From Rhizophagus irregularis (taxonomy: Eukaryota; Glomeromycota; Glomeromycetes; Glomerales; Glomeraceae): a DNA stretch of 64,000 nt. The position numbers and the translations under genes were made by a program. The DNA lies in NCBI RefSeq assembly GCF_026210795.1, contig NC_089447.1:2730501-2794500 (forward strand). Reading direction: 5' to 3'. This document shows, in pieces, positions 21,950 through 34,586 of this stretch. The notes beneath the pieces are model-generated. The model saw nothing but the letters and a program-made list of their open reading frames with translations, had not been told where the DNA came from and searched no databases. Within the stretch, counting starts at the first letter, position 1; each line of letters starts with the position of its first letter.

Positions 21950-24060
21950 GTTTACATGTGTTGAAAAATTCACAAGTACAAGAGTACAAATCTCTTACAC
22001 AATATTTAGCAAATACAATTATATATAATATATATATATTAAATATATAATAATTTCATAAAATAATATATTTTTTATAAAAAAAAAATTTAAAATCAAA
22101 CTTTAGCTAAGATTTTTTTTGAATAAATAATAAATAATCTGTAGATTAATTTTTATTTCTTTTTGAATTTTGTTTTTTGCTTTTTTTTTTTTATTATTAT
22201 TTATAATTTTTAAATTTTTGATTAATATAATACCAAATTATTAAAATTGAAAATAAGTTGTATATTATAATATAAATTTAATATGTATTTTAAACTAAAC
22301 TAATAATAATAAAATATTTTTTAAATCACTACTTTTTTTTTAAATATTATATTTTTTTAAAAAAAATACTTATTATTCAATTTATTTTTTTAATCTAAAT
22401 TTTAGAAAAAAAAAATGTAAAACATTTATTTGTTTATTTTTATTATTTATTTTACATATTTAATAAATTTATTAAAAAAAAAACAATAAAATTAATCAAG
22501 CTTTTTTTAAACAAATAATATCTTCTTAGATTAATTCAAATTATTTTATCATTTTACAATGTATTTAAATAATTGTTAATCAATTAAGTAAATTAACCAA
22601 ATTTACAAATTTATAAATTGATAAATTTTAAGATTATTCAAATTATTTAAATTAAATATATAAATATAATAATAATTATTTTCATTCTATTTTATAAATT
22701 TAATTAGTGAATTCCTAATACTTTATTATATAATAATATAATAATATAAAATCTTTAATATACTTCTGTAAAAGTTATTATAAAACTATAAAAATTTAGT
22801 AAAATTATTTAAATATAAATATTATAATTTCCTATTTTATAATTATATACTGTTCAAATTATTTTAAAATGTTATAATTATAATTTAAGATGTCTATAAT
22901 TCATTTAATTTATAAGTAATTTAACTATATAAAGTGGTGAAATATTATAATTAAATTTGGAATTTACTTATAATTATAGCAGTTTAAAATAATTTTAACA
23001 ATATGTATAATATACATAATATTTAAATAATTGAATTATTTTAGGATTATTTATTTAAATTATCTATTATTCTATTTAATAAAATATTTAGATCTCAAAA
23101 TTTTCAAATAGATTATTCAATATTATTTATAAGGTAATTTGGTAAAAAAAATAGAAATAAAACAAATTTTACCAATTCAATTAATTTAATATAATAAATA
23201 ATTCTTTAATTAATAATTTTTTATAAATACTTTTTTTACTATTAAAATTAATATGATTTATATATATTTTATTAATTTTATTAATTTTATTTAATTTTAA
23301 TAAAATTAATATTAATACTAAAAATACAATTTTAAAAATTATAAAATTGCTAATATTATTTAATAAAATATTGCTTTCTATAAAATTGCTATAATATGAT
23401 AATATTAAAATAGTTATTAATAATTCAATTAGTATATCAATAGCAATACTTTTTAAATATATATTTAAGTAGTAATTCTAAACTTTTTGTTAATTAAAAT
23501 GTAATTTACTAATTTAAATAATAGCTAAATGTTATAGTTAACCAATATGCATTAATAATTATTTATAGAAAAAAGTATTTAATATCAATCATACTAATTA
23601 TTAATTAAAAAGTATTATTCTAATTTTATTTTATTGATTATAAATAATAACTGACTAATTGAATATAAACAAAATTATCTGTAAAAGTCATATATATTAA
23701 TAAAAATTAATTATTAAATAATCTTATTTTTTCATATTTACCTAAATAATAGTTAATAATAGTATATAAAAAATTAATTTATAATTTATATAATTACTCT
23801 AATAAACGTTTTTAAACTATCCTTTTTTTAGTAAAATTAACTAAGAGTTAATATTTAAACAAAAATTAGTAAAACCAAAAAAACAATTGTAATTATAAAT
23901 GATGTAATAAATAAATAATAGTGAATAAACCATTTTAAATTATTAAATAAATTCCTACACAAATTTTTATTATTATTATTTTTTTTTTCTCAAATATATT
24001 ACATGAATTATTCTTTTTTTTTGTATACATCTCTTTATAACTAAAGTTTTAATCAATACA
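21950..24060. other. Gene-free extreme AT-rich segment
   Basis: About 2.1 kb composed almost entirely of A and T; several 60-base lines contain only three to six G or C. Neither strand has an ORF with protein-like composition, and no RNA gene or splice pattern is visible. It lies between the 5' region of the Sfp1-like gene and the 3' end of the fumarate reductase gene. Composition is clearly lower in GC than the other spacers of the window. Function unknown. Confidence 0.75.
22851..23000. repeat. Imperfect 33-bp inverted repeat in the AT-rich segment
   Basis: Arms at 22851-22883 and 22968-23000 are inverted copies with about four mismatches, enclosing an 84-bp loop. Because the sequence is nearly two-letter, such matches arise readily by chance; the shared G and C positions make it only mildly notable. 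Confidence 0.35.
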
Positions 24061-24099
24061 ATGATATGAGATATAATATTAATTAATTATATAGAATTC

Positions 24100-26770
24100 T
24101 TATTTCTTCAAAGTACCAATAACCTAAGAAAAAAAGATTAGCAAATTTAAAAAAAGTTCTTACAAATTAAAGACTAAAGAAAATAAATAAATCAAAGATA
24201 CTTTACAGTTTGCGGAGCATATTTATCAATTACATTCTTTTCATGTAACATATTGAACTAAACGAAAAAGAAGAAAACATTATTATTATTTAATCTTTTT
24301 TTATACCAATATTTAAGGAAAAAATACTTACTTCTTCACTTGCATCTTTACCAGCATATAGCAATATACTACGTTTACCGCCAGGATGATCTATAAAGGA
24401 AGGAATAATTTTGAATTTTACAATAAAACAACCTTTTTTATGCTAATAAAACTAACCTGGGAGAAAACTTGTAACATTTAAAACGCGTCCGTTTATAGCG
24501 ACTAATAATGTAATTTAGGCAAATATGAATTAGTAAGCCATAAAAAAGAACGACTTTACTAAATCACACCACTGGCGCTCAACACTATAGTGTGCATTTT
24601 CTCAAAAGCTATGGTATTGCGAAAAACTAATAAAGATATATGTGAAGTATATGCTGCAGAATTAAATACTGAAAGTGGAATATAATTATTATATTAATAG
24701 AATCAGCTTAGCTTATCTACCAATAATATAAAATAAAAAGGTAAAGTAACAAATAAAAAATACATAAATCATATAACTATGACGTTGAGCGCCATGGCGT
24801 GTTTTATAATTTTCGAAAAAGAAAATACAAAAAAATAAAAATAAAAAGTACTTTACCCCAACAATCTTGTTCAGTATTATGCTTAGCTACATCATCGATC
24901 GTATATTCTTTCTGCTCAACTGTTGGAGCTGCTTTTTTTTCTTCGGGTTTACTAGCAGCTGATGGTTGAGGACTTTGTTTTGCGACAGAATTACCACCCT
25001 GTTGCCCCCAATAAATTTCCAAATGTACTTTTTGATTTGTAGGATCAACGTTAACAGTGGCTTGATAAGGAGCCAATTGACCAGCAATTTGTCCAAGTCG
25101 ACGAGTAGCAGTTGCACTGGACAAATTTTGTAATAAATGGCGTGATGCAGTATCTCCAGCAACACGACCAAATACGACACATCCTAATAAAGATGATCCA
25201 CCAAGACGACTATATATATTCGAATGTAAGATAACTTAATAAACTACATAACCTTAAATTTTATATATCGTAGGTGTACTTACTTTGCTCCGTGAACTCC
25301 TCCAGCAATTTCACCAGAAGCATAAAGCCCTGGAATTGTTTTTCCTTGTACATCTTTTACTTCAGAATCAGGAGTAACTTCAACGCCTCCCTATAAATTT
25401 AATTTTTGTTAAATTAAAGAAACAAAAGTAAAGTAAAAAATATATAATATAAAATGTAATTTCACCATAGTGTAATGTAAAACTGGTGACATTAAAGAAA
25501 CGTGGAAATTGTCATTAATTGACAATGGCGCGTTTTGAAAGAATTTCTTCCCATATGGATCTTTCTTTTTACCAGAAGCGATATCATTGTAATCATCAAA
25601 AGTTGCTTTTAATTGTGATACGGAGACGCCAATTTCTTTTGCCAATTCTTCACCGGAATTAATTTTTTTCATTAATCCACGTCCAGCATAATGTTTACAA
25701 TGCCATTCAATCTCTTTTGAAGCTTTACTATTGAGCACAAGTCTAACTGGGCCTTTTGTTTTCCAAATTTCACCGGTAACATAGTCACGATGTCCTAATT
25801 CATCACAGAATCGTTTTCCTTCTGCGTTTAATAACAAACCTCCAACACCTCGAAGTGCTTCAGCGGCCAAAAATTTAATTTTAGAATTTGGATCTTTAGG
25901 ATCAACAAGACCAGTCGGATGTACTTGAACTTTTTCAAGATCAATAGCTTTGCCGCCAATAGCCAAAACCATTTTATGACCATCTCCGGTACAATGATCT
26001 CCATTAGTGGTAGGTAAATCATAAATATCTGGTCGATATTTTTTAAGTAACGAATTTTCCGTGAAATCAGCTGCATAACCGCCAGTAGCCAAAACCACGG
26101 GACCGTATTCTTTTAATGTTTGACCGTCCTTTTCGTATTCTACACCAATAACTTCTTCACCTTCTTTGATCAAATTTGTTACACGCGCTTTCTTGATGAT
26201 ACGTGCGCGATTTGGCTGGTTTTCAGCAATATCTTCGAGACGTTCCATCAAAGCATATGTAATTGTCATACCAGGAAACATCTCCTTTCCACGATGTGTA
26301 CGAGGTTGAGAGTGTCCACCTAACCGTGAAACAAGAGAAAGGTCCAAATTGAATTTATCTTGGAGCCATTCGACGGCAGAAGCAGAATTTCCTGTAAGAA
26401 CTTTAATAAGGTCAGGTCGAGCAAGATCCCGAGCTGAGCGCGTTGTATCCTCCTGAAATAAAGCGGCAGAGTCTTTAATACCAAGAGCTGTATATCCAAA
26501 AAAATAATTTTTATTAATTATACCAATCAAAAAAAATTAGTTTTTCACATTTCCTTCTCTCTAAACGTAAACTTTCGTTCCAAATATAAACTACCTACCT
26601 ATTTGAGTTTTGGTTAGAGCACCGTTAATACCAGAGGTAGCCTTGGTAGAATTACCACCAAAGAAAGAGTTCTTATCAATAACAAGAACATTAGCACCAT
26701 GTTCCAAGACTGTATGAGCGGCGGAAAGTCCAGAAAGACCACCGCCAACGACAATAATTTGATTAGCCAT
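24100..26770 (-). CDS. FRD1: Soluble fumarate reductase flavoprotein fused to cytochrome b5
   Basis: FAD enzyme of the Osm1/Frd1 type, reducing fumarate to succinate to reoxidise flavins/NADH. The start at 26770 gives MANQIIVVGGGLSGLSAAHT, a Rossmann FAD-binding loop with no targeting peptide, then FFGGNSTKATSGINGA. Later segments include GGHSQPRTHRGKEMFPGMTI, VVLATGGYAADF, VQVHPTGLVDPKDPN, GLLLNAEGKRFCDELGHRDY (active-site Arg region) and GLYASGEIAGGVHGANRLGG. A Pro/Ala/Lys-rich hinge (SPQPSAASKPEEKKAAP) leads into a C-terminal cytochrome b5 domain: YTIDDVAKHNTEQDCW, NVTSFLPDHPGGKRS and EEFNMLHEKN, with both heme-ligand histidines. About 9 exons; one intron of about 320 bp interrupts the b5 domain and contains a MITE-like insertion. 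The stop is at 24100. The b5 fusion is known in some fungal fumarate reductases. Confidence 0.92.
24562..24804. mobile_element. MITE-like element with ~30-bp terminal inverted repeats and TA flanks
   Basis: The left end (24562-24591) and the reverse complement of the right end (24776-24804) align over about 30 bp, sharing the block GGCGCTCAAC and CACxCCA, with a one-base gap and about four mismatches. A TA dinucleotide lies immediately outside each end (24560-24561 and 24805-24806), the target duplication expected of Tc1/mariner-type transposition. The 243-bp interior is AT-rich with no ORF, so it would be non-autonomous. It lies in an intron of the fumarate reductase gene, and the GC-rich ends contrast with the intron around them. 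Family assignment is inference. Confidence 0.65.
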
Positions 26771-27011
26771 TATTATATTAGTTTAAATGATATTCGCGGT
26801 CTTTAAAGAAGGTTTCAAAGAGTATAACCTTGCGTAAAAAAGAAGGTCAATACTATCTATATATATAAAAAATTTTTTTTTTGTTTTATGCATGATATCA
26901 TGATGATCAATGGAAAAAATCACCTGTTGTTTACAGATTGAAAAATTATAATTATCAATTATCATTCGGTAAGATCCACGAAAATCCATCTGGTCCTTTT
27001 TTATTTCAGTT
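26771..27011. promoter_or_regulatory. Short divergent promoter FRD1 / NOL8
   Basis: Only 241 bp separate the divergent start codons. The spacer carries a poly-A/T tract around 26866-26888 and a TCATGATATCATGATGA near-palindrome at 26890-26906. A shared promoter is inferred. Confidence 0.4.
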
Positions 27012-29958
27012 ATGTCAGATTTAAAAGTTTCTTCTCCCGTAATTGAAATATTGGAGAAACGTGTATACATAGGGGGTCTTTCTAAAGATATTAACGAAAA
27101 AGATTTGGAAATTCGGTTTAATTCTTTTGGAGTTGTATCAAAAGTAGACATCATACGACAGTCTACAGGTGAAATAATATAAGCTTTTGACATTTTTTTA
27201 TTATAAGAAGTGTTTATTTTAGTATATGGACGCGTTTTTTCATTTTGGTGGGTTACTTAATAGGGGAGTGTCGCGGGTTTGCCTATGTTACATTAAAGAC
27301 AACTGATAGTAGCTGGAAAAAATGTATGAATCAAAATAGCTTTATTACAAAATGTATTCAGTATTTTTTTTATAATAAATTGTAACACATCATTAACTTT
27401 TGTAAAGGTGTTTCTCTTTTTAATGGAGCTAAATGGAATGGAATGACTTTAAAAGTTCAGGAAGCGAAACTCGATTATAAACAGAGGCAATAAAATTAAT
27501 TCGTTGATTTTATATTTTCACGTGATCAAGTCGTAATTACTTTTTTTTTAAAAAAAAAATATATAAATTTAAAGATTGAAAAGCGAATGGGAAATTCAAA
27601 AGTCTTCAACTCCGCCATGTAAAAAACGTAAACGGGGTCATTTTCATAACGAATTTGCCGAAGATATGAGCTTAGTAACTGATAATAATTTTGAGCACAG
27701 AAAGGTTTTTTTTTTTTTTAAAGAGAAATCTACTATCTAAATATTAAATATATTAAATTAAATACTTTTTTTTAATGATTTATTTAGGGCTGGAAAAAAA
27801 CAAAATATGGTCGTGCAGTATCAGTTATGCGATTAAAAAAGGACGATGGAACAAGGGTAAGAAATCTAAATAATCTGCTTATTTATAGCAAGCATTAGTA
27901 TAATTAATAATATATATATTTTTTTACTTTAAATAAAGATAATAATTGATCCCAGTCGCTATAAAGGCAATATTTTGAAATTTTCTGATAAAGTCATTGA
28001 TGTTAAACCAAAATCACTTGCTCAATTACCATATTTTTACGAGGAATATGAAATTAAAGAGAAACAACCTTTAATAAATCAAAATGATGAAAATAAAAGT
28101 CAAGATGATTTTGATGCGAAATCGGATGATAAATTAGAACAAAACAATTTTACATCATTCATTCCTAAATTTACTAACCAAACACTTGTAGTTACTCAAA
28201 CTCATTTACCTCCTTCAATTATTAATGATCTTAGAAAATTGAAATTAGAAAAATTAGAAAATGAAAAGGATGAAAAAGATGAAAAAGATGAAAATAATGA
28301 AAAAAACTTATTAAAACAAGAACAATCCAATCAAATCCGTTTGGAAGCACTTAAACAGCGTGCGCAAGAAAAACGTGCGGAAAGAGAAAAGATCACACAA
28401 GCGTTAAGAATAGGAACTGTTTTAAACGTAAGTACTGTTTATGTGATATCTGTTTTTATCTTATATTTTACATTGTTGGCTTTTAATTTTAGAACACAAA
28501 ACGCATAGTGTTTAGTGATAATGATGACACAAAACAAGATACAATGAAATTGTTTGATTCAGATGAATCTGACAAAGATGAATCAGTAAAAGAAAACGAG
28601 TTGATGGGTCAGTATTAATGAAAAAAAATATAGGTGTTGCCTTTCTTTAAATCTTCACTTTTTATGTGTATCTGATTAAAAAAATTTTTAATTATAGATA
28701 TTGTGGTAAATCCGCTCTTTGAGGGTACTTCAGGACGGGATCGCCTTAATTTGCAAAAAAAGTTTCATGGTGATGAACGATTTAAATTGACAGAGGATTT
28801 TGTTAGCGATGAAGAAGATAATCAAAAAGATGAAATAAATAAAATTTCTTCTGGTAAAGCTGATGATGACGAAAATCACGAAATTACCAAATTGTTAAAA
28901 GAAGAAAGAGACAATCAATTTGATATCCTAAAAGTTATGTTTGGAGATGATATGAAGCCTGAACAATCAAATTCGAAAAAGTATGTCATAAATCAATATT
29001 AATATTTATATTGTATACATAAATTTACATTTAATTTGCATATAACAGGAAAGAAACTCAATGGAAAAATATGGTTCATTTTGATCCTGACGCACCAGAA
29101 GCTAAGTCGTTGGAAGTTCAAAAAAAAGAAGTTGATGGTAACTTATCCCTTAAGAGAAAGGATATCGTTTTTTTTTTTAAAAAAAAAAGTATTTATATTA
29201 TTTATTACAATAATCAATAGAAATTACTCCATCATTATCACAACCTTTGCCCAAAGTATCAAAGGATGTAAAAGTAGAAATTAATGCTGATTTAAAAGGA
29301 ATATTTACTTCTCAATCATCAAATGGTAATACGATCTTGGATACTTATAATTGTATTCATTCAACTCATAATTATTTTTCTTTAATAGATAAACCTTTCT
29401 CACTTTTCGATGATGACGATGATGATGATGCTGAAAGCGAGATTCAAGATATGAAATTACATGATGAGAATGAATCGGCTTTGGTACGTCTTTATTAATT
29501 CATAAATTATTTCACAATAATTAATGCCCCCAATTTATATTTGAAATTTATTAGGTTGATAAAAAGGAATTACCTGTAACTGATAAAATAGAAAGAGTAG
29601 ACAAAGTAGCGAATCAAAAAATTCAAACTTTTTCGGAACCACTATTCTTTTTTCATTTTGGAGACAACGAGTTATTAAAGAGGTAGGTTTTTTTTTTGTA
29701 TAATTAATTGAGAATTTTTGAAATTAATTTTTATTTTTTAGATCACACTTCAGAGAAATGAAAATATTCATGCGTACGTCACCAGTGTAAGTGTTAAAGT
29801 CATGATTAAGTGGTCGTTTATTTAATTAATTGTTGATTTTTTTTAGTGAAGAAATTGTTTCTAATTGGGAAAAAACTTCACGTGACTTGACGAAAGAATA
29901 TAAACGTAAACATAAATCCGTATCGCGTAAAATGAACAAGATAAAGAAAAAAAGATAA
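27012..29958 (+). CDS. NOP8: Nucleolar RRM protein NOL8/Nop8
   Basis: NOL8/Nop8 is a nucleolar factor for 60S ribosome biogenesis. About 14 short exons can be read from ATG 27012 to TAA 29958. The N-terminal RRM has RNP2-like KRVYIGGLSKDINEKDLE and RNP1-like CRGFAYVTLKTTDSSWKKC, then NGAKWNGMTLKVQEAKLDYK. The middle has the family motif KYGRAVSVMRLKKDDGTR and IIIDPSRYKGNILKF, a Glu/Lys/Asp-rich region, KRIVFSDNDD and KLFDSDESD, then NPLFEGTSGRDRLNLQKKFH and DERFKLTEDF. The C-terminus shows FFFHFGDNELLKRSHFREMK and VSNWEKTSRDLTKEYKRKHK, both characteristic of NOL8. Long charged disordered segments are normal for the family. Confidence 0.88.
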
Positions 29959-30155
29959 TTTTGTTACATTATTTATATTGTTTTTTATAAATTTATACTT
30001 AATAAAGTAAAATATTTTATTTGATAGTAAAATATATTTTTTATTTTTTTTTAAAATTTATAAATTTTAGTTTATTTTATTACACTTGTAAATAAAAATT
30101 TATTCATTCTACTAATAACAAAATCCTTAAATAGTAAATACATAAACCATTTTCT

Positions 30156-31369
30156 TTAGTCCTTTTCAACAATACGTTGAAGATGATCATCAATTTCATT
30201 AATTGATAATGTTCTGAACTTTGGATCATCCTTAGTGACAACAGCAACCTCAATTTCAGTTGATTTAAAATCAGCTGATAATACTGACGAAAGAGTATTG
30301 ATAGCCAACTATTATATTATATTATTAAATCAAATTAATAAATCAGATCATTTATTATTATGAAATAATTTTAATTTTAAATTACCTCTACTGTTTCTTC
30401 AAAATCTAAAACTGGATCCTTTTTAAGTTTTTTCTCCAAATGATTCAAAGCTTCTTGCTGTTTAGCTCCTGCAGCAGTAGCTTTATATCCAACATAATAA
30501 CCAGCGGGATCACATTTGAAAAGTTGCGGTCCTCTTTCATCATCATATCCAATTAGAATCATAGCTATAAAAAATAATGTTCTTTTTTTTTTAAACCCCA
30601 TAATTTGATTTTATTTAAAAATTATGTAATAAATAAACTTACAAACTCCCAAGGGTCTCATAGCAGCATGTTGTGTATAAACTTGATTAATATTTGCAAC
30701 ACGTTTTGCAAGCATATCTGAAGGCATATAATATCCAAATTTATAACGAAATTCAGCAGCTTCTTGTCTTGCACGAGTAACTTGAGCTCTTGCATCAGCT
30801 TCATTAGAATAATAAATGAGAAATTGGGAAATTATAATTATAATTAGTTTGATCTGCTTTACATTTGAAAAAAAATTAAAAGTTTTTAAAAGTTTCACAC
30901 CAATCAAGCCTGTCATAACACATCCAACATAAGGTGATAATTGAAACATATGTGTAACAGTAGATGGATCAAGCAATTTATCCTAAATAAAAAATTGAAT
31001 TAAAACAAAAATTATAAAGATAGATTATATGAAGTTTAAATAACATACTGGAATTTTTTTCTGTGTCACGATAACAACACTATCTTTACCACGAACACCA
31101 ACAGACGTTACTCCAGAGTTCGATATTGCCTTAAAAGCATACTCTATAAAAAAAGATATGAATTATTAAAATGTTTAACAAAAGTTTCGCGTAATTATCT
31201 CGATAATATTAAAAAACATACCAACTTGATAAAGGCGTCCTTCTGGTGAAAAGATAGTAATATGACGATCATAACCTGCGCTTGATCCTATAATCAAAAA
31301 AAAAATAGATTAATATTTGAAAATGATACTTTAAAAGAAATCTTTTGCAACGACTTTACCACGGTTCAT
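30156..31369 (-). CDS. SCL1: 20S proteasome subunit alpha type 6 (alpha1, Scl1)
   Basis: Alpha-ring subunit of the 20S proteasome. Exon 1 encodes MNR plus one base (ATG at 31369), then [20 protein letters not shown] and [80 protein letters not shown] and the C-terminus [12 protein letters not shown]-like acidic end to TAA at 30156. All are collinear with PSMA6 at about 246 residues. An apparent in-frame extension after MTGLI is unspliced intron; joining at the GT-AG sites restores the family sequence. Three CACGTG boxes lie within 540 bp upstream. Confidence 0.95.
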
Positions 31370-31440
31370 ATTGAAAAATTGATAAAAAGACACTGCGTAA
31401 TCTAATAGTAGATCTAATTACGTACAAAAATTTCAGTTAT

Positions 31441-31906
31441 CACGTGAAGATCTAAGATTTTCGCTTCTTCACGTGGTGAGTATGCATAAAAATGCGGATG
31501 TGTGATAAATAGTCTTTCTTTATGAAAAATATTTCAAAGTTCCCAGAATTGAATAGTAAAAATGAAAAATAGAAAGGGGTGACGCATTGTGATAATTAAC
31601 AATACTAAACCTAACCTAACTCTAAACTAATGTAATTCCGCAGCCCAAACATAGACGGGAAACATTTTTGTGCAGGGTGCGTAAAATTCAAATTCTCAAT
31701 AAATAAAAAAACGTCGACGATCATTTTTGAAAAACATATAAAAGTCAAAAACGGAATTAATTAATTGATATTTTGATATTTATAGAGTGATAGTTCAGAA
31801 TATATATAAGATTTTCGTTAAGAAATTCAAAAGAATTTTTTATCTCGTTTTTACCTTTAATTTATACAATTTTAGAAATGATCAGCACAAATCATCATAT
31901 CACGTG
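31441..31906. promoter_or_regulatory. Cluster of CACGTG boxes upstream of the proteasome gene
   Basis: CACGTG occurs at 31441-31446, 31470-31475 and 31901-31906, i.e. 72, 101 and 532 bp upstream of the PSMA6 start codon, the outer ones within TCACGTGA. This is the Cbf1/USF-type bHLH site. Regulatory function is inferred. Confidence 0.4.
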
Positions 31907-32266
31907 AATATTAAACGAAAGATACCATAACATCTGGGGTAAAATTAGATTCTTTCCAAAAATGTATTAGTAAGTGATGCTGTCAAGGATGCAAAGAAAA
32001 AAAAAAATTGTGCTATCGCACAAAGAAAAATGATCTAATTTGTGAAAGGTTAAAATCAAAAGAACAATATTATTATTAAAAATAGATTTTTATAAATACG
32101 CTAAAAATTGTAAATATTTTCTTCGTGAGACTGTGACAATATTCGAATTATAACAAGAAACAAAGAACGTTTTTATTTACAATTACCATATATGGGGTTC
32201 TGTTCCTTATTTAAAATTTCTATTTAAAATTTCTATCTATGATAATAGTACGAATCATGTGAAAAA

Positions 32267-32593
32267 TCAATGGCGCAGCATTATACAAATAAACTTATGT
32301 AATTTGAATGCTAAGCCACCCACAATTTTTTTTTTAAAAAAAAATCACTAGTTTTTTTTTTATTATTATAGCGTGTGCATGCATGCAGTTGACTTACCAC
32401 GCCATTTACCCTTATAACGAATTGTAAGAGAAATATCTAATCGATGAGGATAACTCGTATACTAAAAAAAAAAACGCGTAATTAGAATTTAAAAGCAAAA
32501 GATGTAAAAAGGAGAAATCTTTAGAAAGAAATATTTTTATCAATCGATACCAGAATTACAATTTGGGAAGGATAATCGTCTGAGGAACCGATC
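32267..32593 (-). CDS. Possible small multi-exon gene, unrecognised
   Basis: Three mini-exons on the minus strand have consensus borders and compatible phases. 32551-32593 (TTTCAG before, GTATCG after) can read IGSSDDYPSQIVIL; 32398-32461 (a 12-T tract and TTAG before, GTAAGT after) reads YTSYPHRLDISLTIRYKGKW; then an exon from 32310 runs to a stop at 32267. The middle exon is richer in G and C than its surroundings. I do not recognise the product and could not find a start codon in a compatible phase; an ATG at 32953 begins a short basic peptide but its natural donor has the wrong phase. It could instead be an alternative upstream exon of PSMA6, since the 32398 donor has the same phase as PSMA6 intron 1. 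Low confidence. Confidence 0.25.
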
Positions 32594-34586
32594 CTGAAAT
32601 CTTTTGAAATCCAATTAAAAAATCAAAAGATTTCTGATAAGAAATGTAGGGGATTATTATGGGACGTGATTCATTATTAATAATCTTATTCAAAAATTTT
32701 TTTTTTTTTTTTAAAGAAAAGAAAACTTATGAAATAAAAAAAAATTTACCGAAAAAAGTAAAATATTTTTGTGAAATAGAAACTTTTAGAAAAAAAAAAA
32801 AGATTAAGGGAAGATGATTATGCTCATAATCAATATATCGAGCAGTAAAGATTAAATAGGCAAGAGGGATCAAAAGGCTAAAAATGTTTAACAGAAAAAA
32901 AAACAAACGGTTCCTCAATTGTCTACATTTGATTGTTGAGCTTTCGCCTTCATGTTAATAATTTAAACATTTATAGAATTTATCAATAAAAGTATTAATT
33001 AAATTTTAATAATATTCATTCATGTCACAAACATTCATCCAATTCCAGATTTTACAATAGATTGAAATAATTTAAATAATTTGGATTAGTATTATTAAAA
33101 ATATCGATAACTGGTTTGATTACTTAGCCTATTACTTTTTTTGGATTCATCGGCAAAAAAATAAGTTGAAGTTCCACTTGCTGACGTGAAAATCTATTTT
33201 GCCGTAATCATGATGGCGGGAAATTAAGCTTAACTTTAAATGTACTAAATATATCTTATATCCTGATTGTTTACCTTATTATTTTTAATGATTGCATGTA
33301 GAAATTATCAAAACTATCATGAAGCTTTTTGAATACTCTTGTGTTGATGAAACATTTCACCCCTAAATTCAAGTTTGAATATTTTTAATTTATCACATCT
33401 TAAAATCTTTTCTTTTTATCTCTCTTTTCCAAACAAGTTTTTTTTTTAGACTGATTGCGTAATCCATGTTAGATTGTGTAAATAATCGCGCGATAATATT
33501 ACGCTTAATCCGTTTAAATACTGCGGCGGATCGTTTAATTTGATGAAAGATGGATCGACGTGCATGTTGATAACTTTAAATATCCTTTTAACATTTAAGG
33601 TACTTCTTTCTGTTAACTTGTTTTTATTCAAGTTTAAAATAAATGAAAGATAAGCATTTATTACGTTTACTGATTTTTAAGCTAAGAATCACTATTTTTA
33701 GTCACAGAACAGACAGGGGTTATTAAAATGCTTACTTAAATTTTTAAATTGATTCCTTTTCCACCTTTTTTGGTGAGAAGCCGTTGATCGAATAAGAAAG
33801 ATTTGTTCGTGTTTTTTTTTCGTGCTTCAAATTATTGTTGGACAAAATGACTTCCCCTCTTTACAGGTTGATTTTTTATTGATTTTAACAAAATATAACG
33901 GCATGTTTTAAAATAAAACGGGTTAAAGATTGTGGGTTCTGGTCCGTGTTCCCTTCGTTAATCAAAAATTATCTAAATCTTTTTTTTTTTTTTTTATGTA
34001 TTGAAATAAAATATGAAAGAAAAAGATGATTCTTTTTTTCTTTAATAAATATCTTCTCCATATGATTTTTTTAAATTTGTTTTTTCAGTGTTCCATCGAA
34101 ATATCTGATATAGTCAGAACTTGAATAACGCGTCGCATCGTAACACTTTTCACCCCAACCTCTCCCCATATTTGTTTGGAATTGATTGCTGTGCAACCCG
34201 AAGATTAGCCAACATCTCAGCCAAGGATTTTCACATCTATTTTATGTAGATTATTTGTTACTTTACTTTAATGTACCTTTACGCATGGGAAAAAAAAATT
34301 TTTTTTTTCTTATCGATTGATGAAAAATCTTTTCTTTGTAATATAACTATAAACAAATAAATTATATTATATAATATGTTTTACATTAGTGTTCTATGAG
34401 TTAATATAAAAGGAGCTTTGTAAAAAGAAACATAAATTTCAAACCCCGAAATTTTTTTTCATTTTTTCGGGAACGATTCTGTAATTATTGTAATTATTGT
34501 AATTATTGTAATTATTTATTTATTTTTTATTTAAAATATTATCTTTTTGAGTATATACACACTTATTGTAAAATAATAACACGTTA
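32594..34586. other. Long spacer upstream of the giant gene
   Basis: About 2 kb of AT-rich DNA with poly-A/T runs. It includes an E2F-like GGCGGGAAA at 33215-33223 and a short hairpin CCCGAAA/TTTCGGG at 34445-34471, neither of proven meaning. No convincing coding exon was found apart from the possible ATG noted at 32953. It presumably carries the promoter and 5' untranslated region of the giant gene. Confidence 0.5.
34482..34516. repeat. Short tandem repeat, 9-bp unit TAATTATTG
   Basis: Almost four copies of the 9-bp unit lie about 70-105 bp upstream of the giant gene's start codon, in its probable 5' untranslated region or core promoter. Confidence 0.8.

Noticed and set aside
22851-23000. 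33-bp inverted repeat as a possible transposon or regulatory hairpin
   Set aside because: In nearly two-letter sequence a match of this length with four mismatches is expected by chance somewhere in 2 kb; kept only as a low-confidence repeat.
30611-30976. Apparent insertion in PSMA6 after MTGLI
   Set aside because: Explained by an unspliced intron; splicing gives the expected MTGLIADARAQ.
32580-32920. Inverted 10-bp match (TGAGGAACCG / CGGTTCCTCA) as terminal repeats of an element
   Set aside because: Only about 10 bp match, with no target-site duplication and no extension outward or inward.
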